Shown piece after piece: positions 25,729 to 33,289 of a stretch of DNA of 64,000 bases. Source of the stretch: Caldimonas brevitalea. Lineage in GTDB: Bacteria; Pseudomonadota; Gammaproteobacteria; Burkholderiales; Burkholderiaceae_C. A program made the translations under genes and the position numbers. The stretch covers positions 2,852,001 through 2,916,000 of the forward strand of contig NZ_CP011371.1 of the NCBI RefSeq assembly GCF_001017435.1. The letters are read 5' to 3'. Positions within the stretch are counted from its first letter, which is position 1. Each line of letters starts with the position of its first letter. The notes beneath the pieces were generated by a model, which saw only the letters and a program-made list of their open reading frames with translations, searched no databases and was not told the DNA's origin.

Positions 25729-27198
25729 TCACGCGGTTTTGGCTTTGTTCAGTTCCTGCGCGAGTTGTGCGAACTGCTTGCGCTTGCTCAGGTCTTCGAC
25801 ATGCAAGCCGTCGCTGCCGGTGCTCAGTGCGTTTGCATACTTCTTGTTGAAGTCGTCGCCCTTCATCGTGCCCTGCAGCATGTACTGGCTCAAGTCCTGG
25901 CGCAGTTGATCGAGATCGACACCGCGCTCTCGCAGCGCCGAGATCCACTGATCGCGCGGCATGCTGCCGATCGAGACCGGCGGGTGCTGAGGTTTGGAGC
26001 TGCCGGTGCTGTCCGAGGTGGCCTGGGGTTGTGAAGGCCGCCCGGCACCTTGCCCCGCCTGCGGACGCGGCGGTGTGCCTGAGGCGCCTTCCGGCCGGGG
26101 CGGGGTGCCCGACGAGGTATTTTCAGTTCGGGGCGGCGTGCCGGAAGCGCTGTGCGGGCGCGGCGGTGTCCCCCCGGCACCTTGTGCGTGAGGCGGTGTT
26201 CCCGAACCTGCCTGGGGACGGGGCGGCGTTCCAGAAGCTGTTTGCGGACGCGGCGGCGTACCCCCGGTACCTTGCGCGTGAGGCGGTGTTCCGAAACCTG
26301 CCTGGGGCCGAGGTGGCGTGCCGGAAGCTGTGTGCGGGCGCGGTGGTGTGCCGCCTGCGCCACCGAAGGGCTGGGCCCCCGCCGGGCCGCCGTTGGCGTG
26401 AGGGAAGGAGCCGGGCCGCTGCGGTTGCTGCGGTGGCGTCCACTGAGGCGGTCTGAACGCGCCGGCGAACGGATTGAACTGCGGCTGATGATGATGACCG
26501 GGCATGAAACCCGGCTGTGCACCGGGCCCCGCGAAGGGATGCGAGGGCCCGGGCGCACCATAGAACCCGGGCTGGAAGCTGCTCCCCGGGTGGGGCCCGG
26601 CCGCCGGTCGAGGCGGCATGAAACCTCCGGCGTTGGGATGGAAGGCACCGTGGCCGAAGGATGATGGCTGACCGGCGTATTGCGGGCCTGCAGCGAATGG
26701 CGATGGCCGAAAAGCGCCGGGAAAGGGATGGAACTGCGGCGGACGGGTATAGGCCCCCTGCTGGAATGCCATGCCCGGGTGCTGTGTGTAGGTCACGTGC
26801 TGCGGCGGCCGGAACCCACCTTGCGGTGCGCCGAACGGCGTATGGCCCGCATAGGCGGGCTGAAAGCCCGCGCCCTGTTGCGGGCGCCATCCCGCCGCCC
26901 CTTGGAAGCTGGCGAGCGCCGGCATGTTGAGCGCGGCGGCCAGGTTGTTCAACAGGCCTTGCCCCATCTGCGCCGCGAGCATCGCGGGGCGTTGCAGCAG
27001 CGCGCCCAGCGCGGCCCGTGGCGGCAGGTTGGCGGTGCCAGCCGCCAGCGACGAAGGGCGACGCGCCATGCCGGCCAAGCCCGTTTGCTGCGCCATCCGC
27101 GACGCCTCGCGGCCCAACTGCTGCAGGGTGCCCGGCGCCTGCGACGCGACCTGCCCGGCGAGACGGCCCAAGGTATTGGCGGCGATCTTGATGCTCAT
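25729..27198 (-). CDS. Cys-free Pro/Gly-rich repeat protein, candidate type III-secreted protein
   Basis: The 489-residue product has no cysteine and is strongly biased to Gly, Pro, Ala, Gln and Phe, a composition reminiscent of harpins. Residues 1-95 contain amphipathic helices (LGRLAGQVASQAPGTLQQL, GQGLLNNLAAALNMPAL). Residues about 100-275 are low-complexity Phe/Pro/Gly/His. Residues about 279-381 hold ten GTPP repeats. The last 80 residues look folded and helical (DQWISALRERGVDLDQLRQDL). ATG 27198 lacks a strong ribosome binding site. A perfect PIP box with a correctly spaced -10 element lies upstream, so HrpX/HrpB-type control and type III export are inferred. Harpin or translocator-accessory function is a guess; no enzyme motif is seen. 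Confidence 0.7.
   Translation of the reverse strand: MSIKIAANTLGRLAGQVASQAPGTLQQLGREASRMAQQTGLAGMARRPSSLAAGTANLPPRAALGALLQRPAMLAAQMGQGLLNNLAAALNMPALASFQGAAGWRPQQGAGFQPAYAGHTPFGAPQGGFRPPQHVTYTQHPGMAFQQGAYTRPPQFHPFPGAFRPSPFAAGPQYAGQPSSFGHGAFHPNAGGFMPPRPAAGPHPGSSFQPGFYGAPGPSHPFAGPGAQPGFMPGHHHQPQFNPFAGAFRPPQWTPPQQPQRPGSFPHANGGPAGAQPFGGAGGTPPRPHTASGTPPRPQAGFGTPPHAQGTGGTPPRPQTASGTPPRPQAGSGTPPHAQGAGGTPPRPHSASGTPPRTENTSSGTPPRPEGASGTPPRPQAGQGAGRPSQPQATSDSTGSSKPQHPPVSIGSMPRDQWISALRERGVDLDQLRQDLSQYMLQGTMKGDDFNKKYANALSTGSDGLHVEDLSKRKQFAQLAQELNKAKTA
26056..26364 (-). repeat. ten GTPP repeats inside the Pro/Gly-rich gene
   Basis: The coding sequence repeats units of about 10 residues beginning GTPPRP or GTPPHA (ten GTPP copies). 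They are ordered into a higher-level unit of about 30 residues: GGTPPRP..., SGTPPRPQAG, then GTPPHAQG. The DNA is repeated as well, which points to recent tandem expansion. Confidence 0.8.
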
Positions 27199-27228
27199 GG
27201 TGGTTCACGCGGATAAGAGGGTGCCGTC

Positions 27229-27234
27229 AAGGTA
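27229..27234 (-). promoter_or_regulatory. -10 hexamer TACCTT paired with PIP box
   Basis: On the minus strand TACCTT fits YANNNT and lies 32 bases after the PIP box, within the known 30-32 base spacing for HrpX-dependent promoters. Confidence 0.6.
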
Positions 27235-27266
27235 GGGCCGGGTGCCGGAGCCGGGCGCGCAGGCAT

Positions 27267-27291
27267 GCGAAGTGACGTGAGCCTGCGCGAA
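27267..27291 (-). promoter_or_regulatory. perfect PIP box upstream of the Pro/Gly-rich gene
   Basis: TTCGC-N15-TTCGC on the minus strand (seen as GCGAA at 27267-27271 and 27287-27291 on the plus strand) is an exact plant-inducible-promoter box. It also satisfies the Ralstonia hrpII box TTCG-N16-TTCG. It lies 68 bases upstream of the ATG at 27198. Confidence 0.75.
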
Positions 27292-27417
27292 GGTACAGGA
27301 AGCGTGGCAGGCGTTCAAAGAGAGCGCTGCAACGGGGTCAGAAACTCCAGAATTTGGGCATACGCGCACCTGGAACGTGATGGATGGGCAAGGCGCTTGT
27401 TCGGCGCCGCTCACTCG

Positions 27418-28330
27418 CTACGCGTCCGAATCCGAATCGTTGGCGTATTGCGGGGCGCCGGTGATCACCCGGTTGTGCGACACCTGACCTGTCGTGGGAT
27501 GCTGCCAACCGGGGAAGCGTTGGCCATGCGTGCCGCGCAGATCGCTGTTGCGACCGACTTCGGACGCGTAGTCGTCGCAATCGCCGCACGACAGCTTGCT
27601 GACGCCGATGGGACTGGGGACGGACTGCGCCAACAAGGCGGTTTCGCCATGGACGACACCGCGCCCGGCCGGCGGCATCGTCAAATTCACGGCATTGATC
27701 GGCTTGGGTTCCTCGCGCGTGCCGAACACGTTGTGCAACGCCTGCTTCAGGCGTGCGCCGCCGCGTTCGTCGTCGTTGCCGTCGTAGGTCGAGCGCAGCT
27801 TGCGCAAATCTTTGGCCAAGCGGTCTTGCGCGCCCAGATTGCCGTGGTGCGAACGCCGCGGCAGCCCGCTATCGGGTGCCAGATAGGCCGCGGTCTCAGC
27901 CGAAGAAGTGCGCCCGACCACCACATCGCGAACCAATTTCAACCGCGCCAGATCGTCTGCGTGTTGCTGGGCATCCTGGGTGTTGTGGGCGATGGCCAGC
28001 CGGTAGTTCTTGCTGACATTGTTCTGCTGCAAGCCCACCGCGGTGACGACCGGATTGGGCCGCTCCCCATTCGCCATCTCGGCGGTGTACGAATGGGTCA
28101 GCCGGGCCAGGCTGTCCATCCGCCGATTGATCAGCCGCGGTTCGGTCTGCGCTGGGGGGGGCCGTCGGCGTGGACGATTGCGGTGCGAGTCCTTCGAGCC
28201 TGCCCCGCTGGCGCGAAGTCGAGGAAGAGGAAGAGGTGTTGCCTGTGTTCGACGTCTGCCGTGTGTTGCCAGCATTGGAAGACGAACTGCTGACGTGGTG
28301 ACGGTTGGAGTGGTTGCGAATTTCCGGCAT
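27418..28330 (-). CDS. OTT_1508-like deaminase, candidate type III effector, frameshifted
   Basis: As sequenced the gene is split by a +1 shift in a run of eight C (sense strand, 28161-28154). Removing one C restores a 303-residue protein. ATG 28330 has a strong AAAGGAG site. Residues 1-57 are Ser/Asn/Thr-rich and disordered, as expected of a type III export signal. The C-terminal part carries HGE (227-229) and CGDC (248-251) in the context IGVSKLSCGDC, followed by GTHG (266-269). This is the Zn-binding HxE/CxxC layout of the deaminase superfamily and most resembles the OTT_1508-like group. The only two cysteines are the CxxC pair. A perfect PIP box lies upstream. I infer a secreted nucleotide or nucleic-acid deaminase; the target is unknown. 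It may be a sequencing indel, a slippage switch or a true pseudogene. Confidence 0.68.
28154..28161. other. eight-G homopolymer causing a frameshift
   Basis: Eight consecutive G (C on the sense strand of the minus-strand deaminase gene) separate the N-terminal frame (28330-28162) from the frame that encodes the deaminase domain (to 27418). Seven bases would join them after residue 57 (TAPP-AQTE). Confidence 0.8.
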
Positions 28331-28402
28331 CGGAAAGCTCCTTTGTGCGCCATGCAGCGCGTAGAGCCACCTCTACCGCCCCGCTGCAATCGAGTCGATT
28401 CC

Positions 28403-28408
28403 AGTGTG
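28403..28408 (-). promoter_or_regulatory. -10 hexamer CACACT paired with PIP box
   Basis: On the minus strand CACACT fits YANNNT and lies 31 bases after the PIP box at 28440-28464, and about 73 bases before the deaminase ATG. Confidence 0.6.
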
Positions 28409-28439
28409 CGGGGACGTTTTTCATCCGCCTCGACGAGAG

Positions 28440-28464
28440 GCGAAGTGGGCGCGGAAAAAGCGAA
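28440..28464 (-). promoter_or_regulatory. perfect PIP box upstream of the deaminase gene
   Basis: GCGAA at 28440-28444 and 28460-28464 read as TTCGC-N15-TTCGC on the minus strand, an exact PIP box and also a hrpII box. It is the second such box within 1.2 kb, each in front of a minus-strand gene. Confidence 0.75.
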
Positions 28465-28683
28465 GCCGCGGGCAGGCTTCGTCTCGATACGCCGAAACGG
28501 GAGTCACCACCCGGCGCTGAACCACCAGGACTTGCGATGTCTGCGGGAAGAAAGCGGGCACACCGACTGGCTTTGAGCCCCCCCGCCGGTGGTCGCCCTG
28601 GGGCCAAGTTGGGCCCGCTGTGGAAGGGCGCGTTGGAAGACGAAGCGGTCTTACCCGTCAGCGATAAGGCGTTGGCATCGAAC

Positions 28684-28716
28684 CAGCGGGCCGCGCGTTT
28701 ATCGGCGCGGGCCCGC
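28684..28716 (-). terminator. hairpin downstream of imuA
   Basis: AGCGGGCC pairs with GGCCCGCT, with further GC pairing inside, 10 bases beyond the imuA stop on the minus strand. No clear T-run follows, so its role as terminator is tentative. Confidence 0.35.
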
Positions 28717-28726
28717 TGTTGCGCCC

Positions 28727-29785
28727 TTAATGAGCCACCACCAGGCGGCAGGGGGGGCGGTTCGGTTCCGCAGCACGCTCGAGCGCGGCCAAGCGCTCCA
28801 GCTCGCGGCACACCTCGACGAAAGAGCCGCTGAGCATCGTGCGGCGGTGATCGCTCGGGTCTTGCACCACCCGCAAGTGCCGCACCGGGGCCGGGCCCAA
28901 TGCCGGCACGCGCACCGTGGGCGCGGCGCCGCCGGCCTGCAGGTGCACCCGCACTTCCCAGCGGCCGCCCTTGCCGGCGATCAAGCTGACGCGCAGATCG
29001 GCTTCGCTGTCGTCCCAGTGGGCCACCCACGGCCGCACGACAAACACCATGCTGCGGGCCCGGCGCGCCACCCGCTGCAAATCACGCAGCTGAGCCGGAC
29101 GGAATTCGGGCAGCCAGACCGCCAGCACGCCGTCCTTGCCTTGGCGCAGCCAGGCCAACGCCAGGGCCAGGGTATCGGGGCGGCCGGTTTCGCTCGACGA
29201 CGCTGCTGCATCGCTGCCCCCGGTCGCCGGTGTATGCCTCGCGACCAACGGCATGGCCGCCGTCACCGCCGTATCGGCGGCTGCCGATGGCACGAGAGGC
29301 GACGCCGGCCCCGTTGCGCACGCGCTGTCCGCTCCGTGCACCGCCGGCGCCTTGCTGCCGCCCTCCGAGGTGTCGAAAGCCGCATCCGGCGGTTGCCCGA
29401 TCAGCGCGTGGCGGCGACCCTGCGCGGCGGCTTCGCTCAGCACCGGGTTCAGCAAGGCCAGCTCCGGACGGCCGGGTTGTGGTGCCAGCACCTCGATCAC
29501 GCCCGCCGCCGGCCAGCCGCCCGCAGGCAACACGGCGTCGAGGGAGGGAAAGCCAGTCGGGGTGGCAGCACTGGCCTGGTTGGCCGCGCGCCAGTCACGC
29601 AAGCTCGGCCCAACCGGCAGGCCCAGCTGTTCGACCAGCCGTGTCCACCACGAGGTGGCGCCGGTGCGGGGCGCAGCGTCGAACGCCGCAGGGGAGGAGG
29701 GCTGGGCCGGGCGGTGAAGCTCCGGCTTCGGTGCGGTCGAGGGGGTGGCCGGGGATGCCGGCGAGTGCGGGTGGGCAGGGGTCAT
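28727..29785 (-). CDS. imuA: translesion synthesis accessory protein ImuA
   Basis: This 352-residue RecA-related protein works with ImuB and DnaE2 in SOS mutagenesis. A Pro/Ala-rich N-terminus (1-50) precedes the family core: GFPSLDAVLPAGGWPAAGVIEVLA, LALAWLRQGKDGVLAVWLPEF and WDDSEADLRVSLIAGKGGRWEVRVHLQ. A low-complexity insertion (about 140-200, Ala/Ser/Thr-rich) sits in the middle. There is no intact Walker A motif, as is usual for ImuA. lexA lies two genes upstream on the same strand, as in many Burkholderiales. imuB and dnaE2, which normally follow, are absent; the PIP-controlled genes occupy that position. Confidence 0.85.
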   Translation of the reverse strand: MTPAHPHSPASPATPSTAPKPELHRPAQPSSPAAFDAAPRTGATSWWTRLVEQLGLPVGPSLRDWRAANQASAATPTGFPSLDAVLPAGGWPAAGVIEVLAPQPGRPELALLNPVLSEAAAQGRRHALIGQPPDAAFDTSEGGSKAPAVHGADSACATGPASPLVPSAAADTAVTAAMPLVARHTPATGGSDAAASSSETGRPDTLALALAWLRQGKDGVLAVWLPEFRPAQLRDLQRVARRARSMVFVVRPWVAHWDDSEADLRVSLIAGKGGRWEVRVHLQAGGAAPTVRVPALGPAPVRHLRVVQDPSDHRRTMLSGSFVEVCRELERLAALERAAEPNRPPCRLVVAH

Positions 29786-29889
29786 GTCCGTCTCCGAAAA
29801 TCAAGAAGCTATGCAATGACGTTCGGCAGGATTGAGGGTGAAAGTCGACAGCCTTCGAGGGGTCGCGCTTTCGGCCTGCTGCACGGGGC

Positions 29890-29909
29890 TCGCGAACCAG
29901 GGTTCGCGA
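29890..29909. promoter_or_regulatory. 20-base palindrome upstream of imuA
   Basis: TCGCGAACCAGGGTTCGCGA has perfect 9-base arms around AG. Its core CGAAC-N4-GTTCG equals the LexA box of Gram-positive bacteria, unlike the CTGT-N8 boxes at lexA. It lies about 105 bases upstream of imuA. It could also be a hairpin at the end of the HhH gene transcript, but no T-run follows. Confidence 0.4.
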
Positions 29910-30037
29910 AACGCCCGCCACCCGTGCAGCGGCTGAGAAGGGGGTGGTTGCGTCGTCGGGTGATGCGTGATGGGTGTGATGGGTTGACAGATGAGCGGCT
30001 GGTGCTGAGGTGGTGCGGGTGGTTGCCGTGACGGGCC

Positions 30038-30430
30038 TCAAGACCGCGCCGCACCTCGTGCACTGCCGCCCGGACGGCTGCGGAGATGCGCCGCATCAGC
30101 GCCCGGGTCGTCGGTGTGGGCCTGGCCATAGAGCAGCTTGCGCTGTGCGGTGTAGTGCCACCAGGGCGCTGCGGGCGCCCCCCGCATGAAGTCGACGGCG
30201 GCCATGAAGCTGTCGAGCACGCACGGGTCGTGGCGGTGCCCGGTCTTGGCACACAGTTCCTGGTAGAGCACGAAGGCGTCGCGCCCGACGAGGTCGCGTG
30301 GCGCATGCACGCCGATCAGCTGCAAATCGGCAGCGAGTGCGGGGCCGATGTTGGGCACCAGCTCGAGCGCAGCCGTTGCATGCAGGCAGTCGGTATGGCG
30401 CAAGGCTTTCATCGACGAGGCCTCGATCAT
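30038..30430 (-). CDS. helix-hairpin-helix (Cdd1-like) protein
   Basis: This 130-residue protein has the HhH segment LVPNIGPALAADLQLIGVHAPRDLVGRD and the Cdd1/mitomycin-resistance-type core YQELCAKTGHRHDPCVLDSFMAAVDFM...WWHYTAQRKLL. HhH motifs usually bind DNA backbone non-specifically, so a DNA-repair-linked role is plausible. It lies 4 bases after lexA and is probably co-transcribed, which suggests SOS control. ATG 30412 is a shorter alternative start with GAGG upstream. The C-terminal 20 residues (Arg/Ala/Gly-rich) look unstructured. Confidence 0.75.
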   Translation of the reverse strand: MIEASSMKALRHTDCLHATAALELVPNIGPALAADLQLIGVHAPRDLVGRDAFVLYQELCAKTGHRHDPCVLDSFMAAVDFMRGAPAAPWWHYTAQRKLLYGQAHTDDPGADAAHLRSRPGGSARGAARS

Positions 30431-30434
30431 CGGC

Positions 30435-31133
30435 TCACATCAGCAGCGTGTTGCGGATCAGCCCGACCGCGATGCCTTCGAGCTCGAAATCCTGGCCGGG
30501 CTCGACCACGATGGTCTTGAACTCGGGGTTTTCGGCGATCAGCTCGATCGACTGGCGTGTCTTGCGGAAGCGCTTGACGGTGACATCGTCGCCCAAACGG
30601 GCCACGACGATCTGGCCGTTCTTGGCCTCCTTGGCCTTTTGCACCGCGAGCAGATCGCCGTCGAGGATGCCCGCATCGCGCATGCTCATGCCGCGCACCT
30701 TCAGCAGGTAGTCGGGCTGCCGCGCGAACATGCTGGCGCCCACGTGGTAGGTCTGCTCGATGTGCTCTTGCGCGAGGATGGGGCTGCCGGCTGCGACCCG
30801 GCCCACCAGCGGCAGTGCGAGCTGCGCGAGGCCTGGCAGCGGCAGCATCGCCTGCTGGCCCTGGTAGAGGCGGCGCGATTCGTTGACCGAGCGCAATGTG
30901 TCAGACTTCAAGCGGATGCCGCGCGAGGTGCCGCCCACCAGCTCGATGACACCTTTGCGGGCCAGCGCCTGCAGATGCTCCTCTGCTGCATTGGCCGAAC
31001 GAAAGCCCAGCTCGGCCGCGATCTCAGCGCGCGTCGGCGGGGCGCCGGTCTGCTCGATCGACTGGCGGATCAGCTCCAGAATCTGCTGCTGACGGGCGGT
31101 GAGCTTGGGGCTTTCTGGCAGAAGGGGGTCCAC
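30435..31133 (-). CDS. lexA: SOS repressor LexA
   Basis: The product is 232 residues. The N-terminal winged helix ([20 protein letters not shown]...[29 protein letters not shown]) binds SOS operators. The self-cleavage site is Ala115-Gly116 (VAAGSP), and the Ser150 (GMSM) / Lys187 (VTVK) dyad performs RecA-stimulated autocleavage. The start is GTG 31133. Two CTGT-N8-CCAG boxes lie 89 and 108 bases upstream, which implies autoregulation. The HhH and imuA genes downstream would share SOS induction. Confidence 0.96.
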   Translation of the reverse strand: MDPLLPESPKLTARQQQILELIRQSIEQTGAPPTRAEIAAELGFRSANAAEEHLQALARKGVIELVGGTSRGIRLKSDTLRSVNESRRLYQGQQAMLPLPGLAQLALPLVGRVAAGSPILAQEHIEQTYHVGASMFARQPDYLLKVRGMSMRDAGILDGDLLAVQKAKEAKNGQIVVARLGDDVTVKRFRKTRQSIELIAENPEFKTIVVEPGQDFELEGIAVGLIRNTLLM

Positions 31134-31221
31134 GGGCGCCTCGCGTTCAAGGTGATGTTCATGCTGCCCGCGCGGCTAGGGCGCTGGCCGACGCCGGCAT
31201 CGGCGGCTGCCAGGACGACTA

Positions 31222-31237
31222 CTGTTTGGGCATCCAG
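31222..31237. promoter_or_regulatory. LexA-type box 1
   Basis: CTGTTTGGGCATCCAG matches CTGT-N8-ACAG with one mismatch. It is shared by the divergent lexA and asparaginase promoters. Confidence 0.55.
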
Positions 31238-31240
31238 TAG

Positions 31241-31256
31241 CTGTATTTTTATCCAG
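31241..31256. promoter_or_regulatory. LexA-type box 2
   Basis: CTGTATTTTTATCCAG matches the SOS consensus CTGTATATATATACAG closely, with the same C for A at the fourth base from the end. It starts 19 bases after box 1 and ends 12 bases before the asparaginase ATG. Confidence 0.6.
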
Positions 31257-31267
31257 GCCGAGAAAAA

Positions 31268-32230
31268 ATGCAAAGCCGTTCGCAATCAAGCACCGTCGTC
31301 CTCGGCACCGGGGGCACCATTGCCGGCACCGCCGCCACGCGCGGCGACCACATCGGCTACCAGGCGGCGCAACTCGGCGTCGGGGCGCTGCTGGGTGGCG
31401 TGCCGGGGCTGTCGGAGGTGGCGCTCGAGAGCGAGCAGGTGGCTCAAGTCGACAGCAAGGACATGGAGCCGGCCGTCTGGCAGGCCCTGGCCCGGCGGGT
31501 GGCGCACCACCTCGGTCGACCCGAGGTCAGCGGTGTGGTGATCACCCACGGGACCGACACCCTCGAGGAAACCGCCTATCTGCTGCAGCGGGTGCTGGCA
31601 CCGGCCAAACCGGTCGTGCTGACCGCGGCGATGCGGCCGGCGACGGCCTTGCACCCGGACGGCCCTCAGAATTTGCTGGATGCCGTGCACCTGGCGCGTG
31701 AACCCGGCGTGCAAGGGGTGGTGGCCGTGCTCGCCGGCCAGGTGTACAGCGGCCTGGAGGTGCGCAAGCAACACACCTACCGGCTCGACGCCTTCGGGGC
31801 GGGCGATGCCGGGCCGCTGGCCTTACTCGAAGCCGGCCGGCTGCACACGCTGCGGCCCTGGCCGGCCGGCGTGCCGCTCGGTCTGGACGTGATCGATGTC
31901 GACCCGGCGCTGTGGCCGCGCGTCGAACTCGTGAGCAGCCATAGCGGTGCCGACGGCAGCCTGGTGGCGGCGCTGCAGCAGATGGGCGTGGCGGGGGTGG
32001 TCGTGGTGGGCACCGGCAATGGCACGGTGCATCAGCGGCTGGAAGCTGCGCTGCTGGCGGCGCAGGCCGCGGGCATGAAGGTCTGGCGCAGCACGCGCTG
32101 CGCCGAGGGTCGCGTGCTCGGCAAGCCGGACGATGTCTTGCCCGCTGCCGGCACGCTCACGCCTTATCAGGCCCGGGTGGAGCTGCTGCTGCAGCTCCTC
32201 GCCGAGCGGAAGGGTCTCAGACCAGGCTGA
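31268..32230 (+). CDS. L-asparaginase
   Basis: This 320-residue enzyme hydrolyses Asn to Asp and ammonia. The two conserved Thr regions are GTGGTIAG (Thr17 as nucleophile) and HGTDTLEETA (Thr96/Asp97), followed by AMRPATALHPDGPQNLLDA. There is no signal peptide, so it should be cytoplasmic. It is divergent from lexA; the nearer LexA box ends 12 bases before its ATG, so expression may respond to SOS. Its 3' end overlaps convergent ohr by 14 bases. Confidence 0.92.
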   Translation: MQSRSQSSTVVLGTGGTIAGTAATRGDHIGYQAAQLGVGALLGGVPGLSEVALESEQVAQVDSKDMEPAVWQALARRVAHHLGRPEVSGVVITHGTDTLEETAYLLQRVLAPAKPVVLTAAMRPATALHPDGPQNLLDAVHLAREPGVQGVVAVLAGQVYSGLEVRKQHTYRLDAFGAGDAGPLALLEAGRLHTLRPWPAGVPLGLDVIDVDPALWPRVELVSSHSGADGSLVAALQQMGVAGVVVVGTGNGTVHQRLEAALLAAQAAGMKVWRSTRCAEGRVLGKPDDVLPAAGTLTPYQARVELLLQLLAERKGLRPG

Positions 32231-32642
32231 GGCGCACTTCGATGTTGTTGCGGGTGGCGTTGGAATACGGGCAGACCTTGTGCGCGGTCTCGACCAGTGC
32301 CTGGGCTGCTTCGCGCTCCATGCCGGGCAGCGACACGGCGAGGTCGACTTCCAGGCCGTAACCGGCTGCGATCGGGCCGATGCCGACCTTGGCCGTCACC
32401 GACGCATCGGCCGGCAGGGCCTTCTTCTGCTGGCCCGCGACGACCTTCATCGCGCTCAGGAAACAAGCCGAGTAGCCGGCGGCGAACAACTGCTCCGGGT
32501 TGGTGGCTGCACCACCGGCGCCGCCCAGCTCTTTCGGGGTGCCCAGCTTGACGTCCAGCACGCCGTCGGCGGTGGCGGCACGGCCATCACGGCCCCCGGT
32601 GGCGGTGGCTTCGGTCTTGTACAGCACTTTGTCGAGTTTCAT
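32217..32642 (-). CDS. ohr: organic hydroperoxide resistance protein Ohr
   Basis: This 141-residue OsmC/Ohr-fold peroxidase reduces organic and fatty-acid hydroperoxides. The catalytic Cys60 (GYSACFLSAM) and resolving Cys124 (KVCPYSNATRNN) are in the expected places. ATG 32642 has AAGGAG seven bases upstream; the longer open frame has no such site. A palindrome in the promoter and the ohrR gene upstream indicate OhrR control. Confidence 0.95.
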   Translation of the reverse strand: MKLDKVLYKTEATATGGRDGRAATADGVLDVKLGTPKELGGAGGAATNPEQLFAAGYSACFLSAMKVVAGQQKKALPADASVTAKVGIGPIAAGYGLEVDLAVSLPGMEREAAQALVETAHKVCPYSNATRNNIEVRLSLV

Positions 32643-32683
32643 GCGAGGCTCCTTGAGCAGTGAGGGAAGCGTGAATGTAAAGA

Positions 32684-32700
32684 GTGCTATTAAATAGCAC
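32684..32700. promoter_or_regulatory. OhrR operator upstream of ohr
   Basis: GTGCTATTAAATAGCAC is a perfect inverted repeat with 8-base arms and a central A, 42 bases upstream of the ohr ATG. It is AT-rich in a GC-rich context, as MarR-family operators are. Confidence 0.6.
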
Positions 32701-32736
32701 GCAATGTATCCGGTGACCGATGGCAGCGGTGATGGC

Positions 32737-33273
32737 TCATGCCGCTTCCACCTTGTGGGTGGCCGGGTCGGAACCCGGCGCATCGGACACCGCTTGAGGC
32801 GCGAGACGGCGCCTCAAGTCGTGCAGCCGACGGCGCAGATCGTGCAATTCGTCGGCGCTGCATTGGGCCGCGCCGGAGACCTGGCGCGGCACTGAGATGG
32901 CCGACTGGCGCAACGCCTGCCCGGCCGGCGTGAGACTGACCACCACGCGCCGTTCGTCTTCTTTGGCACGGGTGCGGGTCAGCCACCCGCTGCTTTCCAT
33001 CCGCTTGAGCAAAGGCGTCAGCGTTCCGGAATCGAGAAACAGTCGTTCGCCCAGGGCGCCAACGGTGAGGTGGTCTTGCTCCCACAACACCAGCATCACC
33101 AGGTACTGGGGATAGGTGAGGCCCAGCGCGTCGAGCAGCGGCTTGTAGAGCTTGGTCATCGCCAGCGAGGTCGAATACAAGGCGAAGCAGAGCTGGTTGT
33201 CGAGCTGCAGCAACGCACGGTCGCCGGCCGACAGGGGGGTCGGGGCTGGTGAGGACGATGGAGCTTGCGACAT
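32737..33273 (-). CDS. ohrR: organic peroxide-sensing MarR-family regulator OhrR
   Basis: This 178-residue winged-helix repressor senses organic peroxides through an N-terminal Cys. Cys29 ([13 protein letters not shown]) fits. The DNA-binding region [30 protein letters not shown] is followed by the wing [14 protein letters not shown]. The start MSQAPSS at 33273 gives the family length after a Ser/Pro-rich leader. The C-terminal region contains a direct heptad repeat, LHDLRRR twice in a row. It is encoded 94 bases upstream of ohr. Palindromes in both promoters suggest repression of ohr and autoregulation. Confidence 0.92.
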   Translation of the reverse strand: MSQAPSSSPAPTPLSAGDRALLQLDNQLCFALYSTSLAMTKLYKPLLDALGLTYPQYLVMLVLWEQDHLTVGALGERLFLDSGTLTPLLKRMESSGWLTRTRAKEDERRVVVSLTPAGQALRQSAISVPRQVSGAAQCSADELHDLRRRLHDLRRRLAPQAVSDAPGSDPATHKVEAA

Positions 33274-33289
33274 GGGTTCTATTCTAGCT

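Larger units (their letters stand above)
28331..28726. other. intergenic region between imuA and the deaminase gene
   Basis: This stretch of about 400 bases holds the deaminase ribosome binding site, a PIP box and -10 element, and a hairpin just past imuA. I saw no additional gene and no recognisable imuB remnant by eye. Confidence 0.5.

Noticed and set aside
26056..26364. Regular DNA repeats that could suggest a CRISPR array
   Set aside because: The units are in-frame coding repeats (GTPP) without unique spacers of constant length.
32643..32783. Upstream extension of ohr (47 more residues)
   Set aside because: The extension covers the operator and overlaps ohrR, while ATG 32642 has AAGGAG at the right distance and gives the normal Ohr length.
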